From NCBI GenBank assembly GCA_021414045.1, contig JAIOPF010000254.1, forward strand, positions 1 through 16,668: a DNA stretch of 16,668 nt. The letters run 5' to 3'. Positions 7,865 through 16,200 of the stretch are shown here, piece after piece. A program made the translations under genes and the position numbers. Each line of letters starts with the position of its first letter. Positions within the stretch are counted from its first letter, which is position 1. The notes beneath the pieces were generated by a model. That model was not told where the DNA came from. It ran no database searches and saw only the letters and a list, made by a program, of their open reading frames with translations. This stretch comes from Deltaproteobacteria bacterium (GTDB lineage: Bacteria; UBA10199; DSSB01).

Positions 7865-8416
7865 ATGACACCTATCAAGATTAGTTTCCAAAAAGATCCC
7901 GCTGATACGCTTAACGAATCCACCAACGTGTCTTCGTGCGGGCCTGTTGCGTTGGAGACCACGGCAAACTCCTCGGACTTGTCGGATCTTCCCGCTTTGC
8001 AGAGCTTGCTGAGTCGGATTCTTCCCGATGCCCGAGGCGCCTTGTCTCGCCGGGCGGATTTCTTCGCCTCCTCCAAAGAGGCCGGACTGCTCGAGACACC
8101 CGAGGCCGATCCCTTGCAATCTTGCACTCAACTGAACGTCAGCACCGGTTCGATTTATTTCGGCGACGTGCGAGTGAACAGTTCGGTCACCCAATACTTT
8201 CGGATCAGCAATCCGAACTGCTGCGCGGTCAACTACACGATCAGCGGCGGCGGTTATGGATTTTCCCTTTCGACCAGCGGCGGCACCATTCCGGCCAATG
8301 GCAGCGTCTCCGTGGCGGTGACCTTCACCCCTTACGTCGCCCAAAATTATTCCGGCTCGGTCAGCATCTCTCCCAGCGGCTCGGGCGTCAGTTTCACCGG
8401 ACGGGGAGTTCCCTGA
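7865..8416 (+). CDS. Small soluble protein with C-terminal ASH/HYDIN-type Ig-like domain
   Basis: 183 residues, ATG at 7865 with a GAGGG a few bases upstream. No signal peptide or membrane helix is seen, so the product is probably cytoplasmic. Residues 1-85 are polar and probably partly disordered, with one helical patch around LQSLLSRILPDARGAL. Residues about 90-183 form a beta-sandwich of the ASH (ASPM-SPD2-Hydin)/choice-of-anchor type: LNVSTGSIYFGDVRVNSSVT, then YFRISNPNCCAVNYTIS, IPANGSVSVAVTFTP and a closing SGSGVSFTGRGVP. Such domains mediate protein contacts, often as repeats in large secreted proteins; a single copy without an export signal is unusual. The gene lies alone between two intergenic gaps. 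No function can be assigned. Confidence 0.8.
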   Translation: MTPIKISFQKDPADTLNESTNVSSCGPVALETTANSSDLSDLPALQSLLSRILPDARGALSRRADFFASSKEAGLLETPEADPLQSCTQLNVSTGSIYFGDVRVNSSVTQYFRISNPNCCAVNYTISGGGYGFSLSTSGGTIPANGSVSVAVTFTPYVAQNYSGSVSISPSGSGVSFTGRGVP

Positions 8417-8431
8417 TCCCGCTTAATTTTC

Positions 8432-8460
8432 TTGAGTCGTTTCAAGGTGCTGTGTACTCT
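8432..8460 (+). promoter_or_regulatory. Possible sigma-70 promoter giving leaderless pgi mRNA
   Basis: TTGAGT (8432-8437), 17-bp spacer, TACTCT (8455-8460). The predicted start falls at or next to the A of the pgi ATG at 8467. The boxes are weak (4/6 and 3/6), but the gene also lacks a Shine-Dalgarno near its start, which fits a leaderless message. Confidence 0.35.
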
Positions 8461-8466
8461 TCCTAG

Positions 8467-9861
8467 ATGCCGCATCGCGACCTTCATCTCGATTTCAACG
8501 AAGCCTTCGCCCCCCAACAGAGTAACGGTATCACCGAGGCCGAACTGGAAGCCGCCACGCCGAATTTCATCCAAGTTCACCGCGCCTTGAAGGCGATGCA
8601 TGAAGTCGGACAGGTGCAATTCCTGAATCTGCCCTTCCTTGAAGACGTGCTGGAGAGCATCTCCAGTCGCGCCCAGGATTTACGCAGCAGCTTCGACACG
8701 ATGGTCGTCCTGGGCATCGGTGGTTCAGGCTTGGGGGCCAAGGCCATCGAAGAGGCTATCTTCGGCCCCTTGTCGCTTTCGAGTACCCCTTTGCCGACCA
8801 AAAGGATTTTCGTCCTCGATACCCTCGATCCGGACTACCTTGCCGGATTCTTCCGTGACATCGATCTCGAGAGGACTGTTTTCAACGTCGTCAGCAAATC
8901 CGGCAATACCGTCGAGACCATGGCCCAGTTCATGTACCTTTACGAATTGCTCCGCGAGAAGCTAGGTCCCGAGCGCTTTCGCCGCCATCTCATCATGACC
9001 ACCGATCCGCAAAAGGGCGTTTTGCGCCAAATCGCCAAGCAAGAAGGGTTGGAGAGCTTCGATATCCTTCCAGGAGTCGGCGGACGTTTTTCGGTGCTGT
9101 CGCCCGTCGGATTGCTTCCGGCCGCCTTTCTCGGAATTTCGATCCACGAGATGGCGGAGGGCGCGGCTCGTCTGATTAAGCGCTGCAAGGGCGAGGATCT
9201 TTGGTCCAATCCCGCGGGGATGCTCGCGATGGTGACTTATTTATTGTCCCAAAATCACGGCCGCGGCCAGTTGGTACTCTTCAATTACTCCGAACGCTTG
9301 AATCGCACCGCGGAATGGTTCCGCCAGCTTTGGGCGGAGAGTCTCGGTAAGAAGCTGGACCTCGAAGGCAAGGAAGTGCGCGCGGGAATCACGCCGATCC
9401 AGGCCAGCGGGCCGCGCGATCAGCATTCGCAGATGCAGCTTTATGTCGAGGGCCCTCCCGACAAGATGGTCATGCTCTGGTCCCAGGAAAAATTCGAGCA
9501 CGATCTTAAGATTCCAAAGCTCTATCCCGAGATCGAAAGCCTCAGCTATTTGGGAGGCAAAACCTTCAGCGAAATTCTTTATGCCGAGATGATCGCCACT
9601 GAGCAGGCCTTGAAAGAGTCGGGAGTTCCCAACTTCAAGCTCCAACTCTACGGCGCCGATGCCTACACCCTAGGTCAGCTGTTCTACCTCTTCGAAATCG
9701 CCACCGTCTATGTCGGAGGTCTCTTGGGCGTGAATCCCTACGATCAGCCCGGCGTAGAGTTGGGCAAGAAGTACATCTATGGGAAATTGGGCAGACAGGG
9801 CTCGGAAGAATTCGGCGCTACCCTGGCTAGAAAACTCAAAGACAAGCGCTACGTTGTCTGA
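8467..9861 (+). CDS. pgi: Glucose-6-phosphate isomerase
   Basis: Cytosolic enzyme interconverting glucose 6-phosphate and fructose 6-phosphate in glycolysis and gluconeogenesis. The 464-residue product is close to the short bacterial form (about 450 residues). The two SIS domains are complete: VVLGIGGSGLGAKA near 79-92, the phosphate loop SKSGNTVET at 143-151, and GGRFSVLSPVGLLP. Catalytic residues by family pattern are E291 (WAESLGKK), H320 (GPRDQHSQMQL) and K434 (GVELGKKY). The ATG at 8467 follows a TAG in frame directly, so no upstream start exists, and no clear Shine-Dalgarno is present. It appears monocistronic: 50 nt separate it from the ASH-domain gene and 397 nt from the next gene. 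Nothing suggests damage. Confidence 0.97.
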   Translation: MPHRDLHLDFNEAFAPQQSNGITEAELEAATPNFIQVHRALKAMHEVGQVQFLNLPFLEDVLESISSRAQDLRSSFDTMVVLGIGGSGLGAKAIEEAIFGPLSLSSTPLPTKRIFVLDTLDPDYLAGFFRDIDLERTVFNVVSKSGNTVETMAQFMYLYELLREKLGPERFRRHLIMTTDPQKGVLRQIAKQEGLESFDILPGVGGRFSVLSPVGLLPAAFLGISIHEMAEGAARLIKRCKGEDLWSNPAGMLAMVTYLLSQNHGRGQLVLFNYSERLNRTAEWFRQLWAESLGKKLDLEGKEVRAGITPIQASGPRDQHSQMQLYVEGPPDKMVMLWSQEKFEHDLKIPKLYPEIESLSYLGGKTFSEILYAEMIATEQALKESGVPNFKLQLYGADAYTLGQLFYLFEIATVYVGGLLGVNPYDQPGVELGKKYIYGKLGRQGSEEFGATLARKLKDKRYVV

Positions 9862-9910
9862 GTTAGCGCATATTCCCAGTAACAAATTCTACAAAATTTA
9901 TAAGATTGCC

Positions 9911-9933
9911 TGTTTTTGAATGTTGCAAAAACA
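9911..9933. promoter_or_regulatory. Putative enhancer-binding-protein site (inverted repeat) for the sigma-54 promoter
   Basis: TGTTTTTG (9911-9918) and CAAAAACA (9926-9933) are perfect 8-bp arms with a 7-nt centre (AATGTTG). The centre lies about 103 bp upstream of the predicted sigma-54 start, within the usual -80 to -150 range of activator sites. No T-run follows, so it is not a terminator on either strand. Assignment depends on the sigma-54 call. Confidence 0.45.
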
Positions 9934-9998
9934 ACAAGAGGCGAAAGTTTTTGTGACTAACTTGTTGAAAATAAACAATCTTTTATCACGCCGACCAG

Positions 9999-10014
9999 TG
10001 GCACTCTATTTGCT
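9999..10014 (+). promoter_or_regulatory. Sigma-54 (RpoN) -24/-12 promoter
   Basis: TGGCAC-TCTAT-TTGCT matches the sigma-54 consensus TGGCAC-N5-TTGCW, with the invariant GG (10000-10001) and GC (10012-10013) exactly 10 bp apart. The predicted start is near 10025. The next elements downstream are a hairpin, a terminator at 10076-10107 and the giant gene at 10259. Confidence 0.6.
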
Positions 10015-10024
10015 TTTGTCTAAT

Positions 10025-10107
10025 GTCATGAGGGGTTTTACCTCTCAGAGATGACATCTTAGCATTCATCACAGGGCCGCCCTAGGGCACTAGGGCGGCT
10101 TTTTTTT
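10025..10107 (+). ncRNA. Predicted ~83-nt sigma-54-dependent small RNA or attenuated leader
   Basis: Bounded by the predicted sigma-54 start (about 10025) and the intrinsic terminator. The 5' part can fold: TGTCAT (10024-10029) pairs with ATGACA (10051-10056), with inner GAGG (10030-10033) against CCTC (10041-10044) and an asymmetric bulge. A single-stranded linker and the GC-rich terminator stem with a U-tail follow, the usual layout of a bacterial sRNA. No protein is encoded in it and no known RNA family was recognised. It could instead be a leader whose terminator controls read-through into the gene at 10259. Confidence 0.4.
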
Positions 10108-10167
10108 GCCTCATTTCGTATCGAAACAAATAAGAGCACCACCCGATAACGAACGAGTGATGAATGC
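10062..10167. repeat. 11-bp inverted repeat enclosing the terminator
   Basis: GCATTCATCAC (10062-10072) is the exact reverse complement of GTGATGAATGC (10157-10167), 84 nt apart, with the terminator hairpin between them. In a read-through RNA the arms would pair and present the terminator stem on a larger stalk; alternatively the short RNA could pair in trans with the leader of the gene at 10259. Confidence 0.55.
10076..10107 (+). terminator. Strong intrinsic (rho-independent) terminator
   Basis: A perfect 10-bp stem, GCCGCCCTAG (10076-10085) with CTAGGGCGGC (10090-10099), 4-nt loop GGCA, followed at once by eight T residues (10100-10107). It lies 215 nt after the pgi stop and about 50 nt after the predicted sigma-54 start, so it could end either transcript. 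Confidence 0.9.
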
Positions 10168-10258
10168 CCTGAGGGCTGGAGTAACTTAGATCGCGCTGAA
10201 TTAATCCCCCAAAAGAAGATGTCCGCATTCGGTCGCGCCGTACCGAAGAGGGGCACCC

Positions 10259-13200
10259 ATGTCTGGCCTAAGTCTGGACGTTTCATCACCGTCGCTTCAA
10301 GACCTGCCCAACGAGGGGCATCCTCCTGCCTTTGAGGCCGATGACGGCTCGTCCGCAAAAAATCCCGATCCCACCTTGGAAGAATTTCGTAAATTAATCG
10401 GAAGCCTCGTCACGGATTTGCTGCGCGATGCCGGTGGCGCCCTGGATTTGTCAAAAATTCCCGCGAAGGATTTTGGAGAATTCAAGACGTTCATTCAAGA
10501 CCAAGCCGCGCAAAACGACGGGATGAGCTTCCGAAATCCCTATGAGTCTTTGCTGAAGCAAGAGCAGTACGAGCCCTTGCTCAAGGCCTTATGGGAAAAC
10601 CGATCGATTTCCCGGAACCATCCTTTCTCGGATATACTTCAAGATCTCTTTCAGCGGTTTCAGTCCGATTTCGTCGGCATCGATGCGGACCGTTTCGTCC
10701 AGCGAGAAATCGGCACAGCGGAAGGTCGAACGAAATTGAGAAGGATTCTCGGCAGCTCGGGATATTTCTCAAAGGACCGGAAAAGCGACTTGGTCAAAGC
10801 CATTGCCAAGGCCGGAGATCACCAGAAATTGGCTGTTGATTATCAGATCCACGGCGTCACCAATCAGATTTCGACCTGGAATATCTTCAACCTCTTCGTC
10901 AGCGACGAAGACTTGTCCAAAGCCACCGAGGCGGCCCAAGAGATCCTCGACTCCGCCGAGGGTATTCATCAGCGATCGGAGAGAATCCGGAAAAAAGAGG
11001 CCAGGGGAATGGGCGAGGTTTCGCTGCTCTCCGCAGATTACGTCGGGCGCGGGATCACCATAGACGAGTACCGCGCCTTCGAGAAAATCGCCGAGGAAAA
11101 ATCCCAGCGAAGCGATCCCGTCTCGAAAGCCCAGGCCCAGTTGGCGAGCCTTTGGTTATTGGCGGCCAATCAGTCGAATTGGAGCAGCGAGGACGCCGGA
11201 TCTCAATCCAAGGAGCGAGGCCATGTGATTCGCGAAGTCGAGGCGCTTTATGCCGGCGCGAATGCCATCAAGACAGAGGCCGACTTTGTTCGCTTTACGG
11301 GACATTTAAAGGAGTTTTTACACAGCCCCATCAGCGGGATGGCGACGGTGGAGGAGGGCACCTGGCAACGCACCCAGCGACAACTTTTGGAGGAAGGGAA
11401 GTTTCATCTGGGGCTGAATGGGCTGCCCCAAGTCTTCGCCGCCATGCCTTCCCAGCTTCGCGAGCCTTATGATCAGCTCGTCCAGTCCACGAATGAGTGG
11501 TCCGCTTCGATGGATATGGGGGAGACGATCCGCATCTCCAATCCTGGAGAACGAAATTCGGACATCGCGGAACCCGCAACGGCCAAGCTGGCCAAACCGA
11601 GTGTGAACCGTGAAGACCTTCGGGAAGTCATGGATGCCGGACCCTCCGGAGCGGAGCCAAGCGACGAAGAAAAGGCCCTGCGCCAACTCATCGACGGTTT
11701 GGAGCATGCCAAGCACCAGCTTTGGGCGGGATACAAGCAGCACAAGGCTGTTTCTCGAATGATCTCAGCCGCGGCGGACCAGATCGGCGCGGGCGACCGT
11801 CAGGACATCCGCAAGGCCAACCAATTTCTTGATCAGGCGATCGCGGGCCTGGGAAAAGCCAAGTCCAAGCTTGATGTCGAAGCCGAGATGAAGCGGCTCT
11901 ATCAGTCTTTGCAAAAGGACGGCCTGCTGTATCGGGCCTATGCCGCGGCCGAGATGGATGGGATCGAACAGGCCTTGGGATTGATTCAATCGGCGGCGAT
12001 CGCGATCGGAATCGGCATGGCGACCAAGGGACTTGGCACCGTCGCCCAAGTGGACATGGCCCTGTTCGAAGCCTCGATGGGATTGACGGCGACGCGCATG
12101 ATCAGCGGTTTCGGCATGGGAATGGCGACGACGACCGCCGAGAATTTGGTCGCCATCGCCTCGCGAGAAAGTCGGCAGGGCCCCGAGACGGCGGAAGCCT
12201 GGTTCAAGGATGCCATGGCGACGGGACTCTCGATGTCGATCACCGGTGCGCTTCCCGCAAGCCAGGCGGCGCACCCAAGCCTCCTCAAAAATCTTTGGGC
12301 GCGCTACGCCATGGGCGGCCTAAGCGGAGGGAAACATCTCGTTCTCGACACGCTCGCGGAGACGGTGGAGGAGGGGGTCGACCAGGTGGCTCGCCAGGCG
12401 ATGGACGGCAATACCCACGGACTTTCCTTGAACGAATGGCGCGAGTTGGCCTCGATTTCGGCATTGGGCGGTGGGGCCAAGGTAGGCGCTGTGGCCGAGG
12501 CGATAAAGGGAAGCAAGGCGATGGCGACCCGCGAAAGTTTATCTCCCACCAAATCAGATTGGAGACACTCTCCCCTGATCACGCATCCTTTGGGGAATTT
12601 ACTGATGGCCCCGCTCGGCCTTTTTCTCGGCGTGGGAGGCGGCGCCTTCTTTGGCCCGCAATTCAAAAAGAAACTCACCATCGATCGTAAGACCCTGAGC
12701 GAGATGGAGGCCTTTTCCCGAACCAAGGTCAAGGGTGACGGCGAGGATCATGCTGTGTTTTTTGGTCTCAACCATCTCAAATGGTGGTTGAGTCTCGTGT
12801 ACCGCGACATCGAGACCTTGGGAGCTAGGGCGATTTTCCAGGGTGGTGCCATTCTCTTTGCCCGCTGGCAGGGGAAGTCTGAGAATCGCAAAAAGACAGA
12901 AGCCGCATTGACGGCCTTGGCTGAGGAGGCAAAGTTTTCCGTAAAGTGGAAGGCGCCGACGGCTGAGGCGTATTGGCAAGAACTCTGGGAAAAGTCGCGG
13001 GTCGAGAATCCAAAAGTCGCCGCGTCAGTGCTCCAGCAACTACGGAAGGACCAAGCTCCATTGGCCCAAAACTGGTTGGAAGCCTTGGCGCAAAATGATT
13101 TCGATCGTAGCGAAGAAATTCGAAAGATCATGAAGGGTGAAGAGATTCGCCTCTCAGTGGCCTCACCCCCGCGACTCAAGGTCGATAATGTGGATTCTCT

Positions 13201-16200
13201 CAACTCTAGCATCGCCAAAGCCTATGATAAAGCCTGGACAGCGGCTTCTCTCGAGGAAACCCTGTCCGAGATCGCCGCGCTTAAAAAACAGGTGGAAGAA
13301 CTCCACTTTCTTCCCGAGGAAAAGCTAAGTGGCGAGCCTATTGCTGAGCAGAAGCCTGCCGCACCTATTCCAGTTGGCCGCGTAAGTACCGCACTTCATC
13401 CTCATGCGGCGAGGTTTATTGAATTATCGTTTGGTCACGATAAGGCATCGTCAGAACAAATTGAAGAGTGGATTGCGGCTGAGGGGCCTCGGTTACAGGC
13501 GATTTCTCGTGCCGTACAGGGGTACATCAAAAAAGTTCTCGGGGTGGAAGGTTGGGAACGTTATTTTGTCAAAGCTCGCCGCCAATGGGCGAGGGCGGCT
13601 AAGGTTCATTCAGGTTCCGATATACAGTCGCTTTATATCGCGCGAGTCATTAGTTCGCTCGAAGATGGCTCGTGGGTTTATCAACATCCTGATAATTTAG
13701 ATCCATGGCAATTTGCAAGGGAGACATCAGCGGCCGGTCTTCTTATTAACCAAGGTGTTGAACCAGCCCTAAGAAATGTTTGGAACAGGGGGGCCTCTGA
13801 GTACGCCTATCTCATGTCTGCCCACTTGGCGAAAGTTTTAGCCGAGGATATCGCCGCGCAGAAGGCGCTTGCATCTATCCCAATAGGCCCCGTAAAGGCC
13901 CCGCTTCATCCGCTCGCGGCCACGTTGATTAATAAGGTTTTTGGTCATGATGAAGCATCCGCAAATAAAATCGAAGCGAAGATTGCGGCTGAGCCTCCTC
14001 GGTTCCGGGTCATCCCTCGTGCCCTGCAGGGCTACATCAAAAAAACTCTCGGAGTGGAAGGGTGGGAACAGTATTTTGTAGAAGCCAGAAGCGACTTCGA
14101 AACGGCGACAAAGGACCAATCGCAACCCCTTGCAGAATCGCATAAAAAGGCGCGTCTCATTAGTTCACTTGAAGATGGTTCGTGGGTTTATGAAGTTCCT
14201 CGGGTTACTCCGTATGGCAACGAGGCGAATTTAGCGGCCGAGCACCTTCATTCGGAAGGCCTTGAATTCGCCCTGAAATGTGTTTGGGACCGTCATACCC
14301 ATGCCAATGTAGCAGCACTCAATCTCTCAGCCCACTTGGCTAAGCTTGTTGCCGAGCTTATTAGGTCGAACAATGCGCCCGCGAAAGGTTTAACAAGCCA
14401 ATTTACCCTTCAGCCTGGACTTGATTATCGGATCGGTGCCGATGCCAATAGGGACATCCCGATTCGTAATATGGGGCTGAAGAAATTTCATTTACAGGAA
14501 AATCTGAAGACCCCCGCAGATACCTACTTCGATACCCTCCCCAAGCGAGACCTCGCGACCATTCCTGAGGAATTCCGGCACCTCATCCCTAAACCCAAGG
14601 ACATCGTTCTCTTTAAACGTTTCAAGGAAATTTTGGACGAGACGGCTTCGCTGCTCTCGGCTCCGGAACGGATCGCCGTGCGCTTCTTCGGGCCGCCCGG
14701 AACGGCTAAAACCACGATTCCCGAGATGATCGCCCAACAGATGGGCGTGCCTCTCTTGCGTTTTCCCTTCAGCAAATTCACAGACCCCAGTGACATCGAC
14801 GGGCAGTGGAACCTGCAGGAAATCAACGGTGAGGAAAGCGTCATTTTTGAGGAAGGTCCCGCGACTCTCGCGATGGAGCACGGATTTCATTTGGTATGGG
14901 ATGAGCCCGATCTGGCGCGGCCCGGAACGCTGGCCTATGCCAATAATATTTCGGCGCCTGGCGCGACGGCCTGGGTGCGAGGCCGCGATGGAAACCTGCG
15001 GCGCATCGAGGTTCATCCCGGCTTTCGCGTCCTAGCCACCGAAAACGGAGTCACCGAGATCGGTCGAGACGAGCACGGCAAGGACTTCCTCCGACGTTTC
15101 GTCCCGTACCACGTTGGGCCCTGGACTCAGGAGGAAGTCGTTGAAGTTTTGACGCAAACTTTCGAGAGCTATGGCGGCAGGAGACGTTGGAGCCATAAAG
15201 TCACCGAGACTCTGGCCTTGTTTCACGAGCAGATGCGGAAACTCGCCGCGGGAGGCCGTGACCCTAAAAGCGGAGTCACCCTGACTCCTTTGGGTTCCGG
15301 CGTGGGGCAGACGCTTCAATTCACGCCGCGTTCAGTCCTGCGTTTGGCTCAGCGCCTCTTAGCCTCGGGTGGGCTGACGGCCGAAGGGCTCGCGCGCGCG
15401 CTTCGCTCCGAATATATCCTCCCCTTGGCCCTCGAAGAAGACCGGCGCTTGGTTTGGGACCAGGTTAAGGCGCTTTTTTCGGTGCTGCGATTGGGCGATA
15501 TCGGGCCTGAGAGCATTCCCCAACCCACTCTTGAGTCGCTTTCGAAAAAATACCTGGGGGGACGCAAGATTCAAAAAAATCATTTCGTGTGGACGCCTCA
15601 AGACCTGCGCCTCGCCGATGAGATCCTGTGGAACAAATCCCTAGGCATCGATGTCATGCTCTTGGGCGAGGCGGGAGAGGGCAAGACGGAGCTGCCGCCC
15701 CAGATCGCCAAACTGTTGCAGCTACCATATTTTCAAAAATCGATCAGTCGGGAGACGGAAGAGAGCGATCTGGTAGGTGGGCCAGGCCGCGAGGGCAAGA
15801 AGATCGTCTTTAAACCCGACGTGGTCACTCTCGCGACCGAGCAAGGTGGGCTCTTACATCTGGACGAGTGCCTGCTGGGCGACACCGCCAAGATCGAGGC
15901 TGTCTTCAACCCCTTGATGGACGGCACTCAAGCCCTTATTTTGAAGCATCCCTATCGGATGATTCCGCGGCATCAAGACGCCTTTTTCGTTTTTACCTCC
16001 AATCCGCCCTTTGGGGAATTTGCCGATCGCTATGAATACTCCGGAGCTTTACAGAGCCGCATGGCGACCATTTATTTAACGGGAGAATTCGCCAAGCAAC
16101 CCAAGGATCGCTTGGACATCCTGGAAGGTTACTTGGAGGGATTGGAGGGGAATGCTCGGTCCCTTCCCTCCGCGACACGCTTGGCCTTAAGATTGTCCCG

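Larger units (their letters stand above)
9862..10258. other. AT-rich 397-nt regulatory gap between pgi and the giant gene
   Basis: No convincing gene is seen here on either strand. The first 140 nt are clearly AT-richer than the flanks and hold nested inverted repeats, including AAGATTG (9902-9908) with CAATCTT (9976-9982). A sigma-54-like promoter, a short transcript region ending in a strong terminator, and an 11-bp inverted repeat around that terminator follow; each has its own entry. Confidence 0.7.

Noticed and set aside
10160..10189. A 9-codon open frame (MNALRAGVT) in the leader of the giant gene, as a leader peptide
   Set aside because: It has no convincing ribosome-binding site and no regulatory codon run; such short frames are expected by chance.
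13838..14143. A minus-strand open frame of 101 codons opposite the duplicated region
   Set aside because: It is antisense to a well-supported coding repeat and has no start signal or recognisable motif.
13364..14362. The 510-nt duplication as a mobile element or CRISPR-like array
   Set aside because: There are only two long, in-frame, diverged copies with no terminal inverted repeats, target duplication or transposase, so it is a protein domain duplication.
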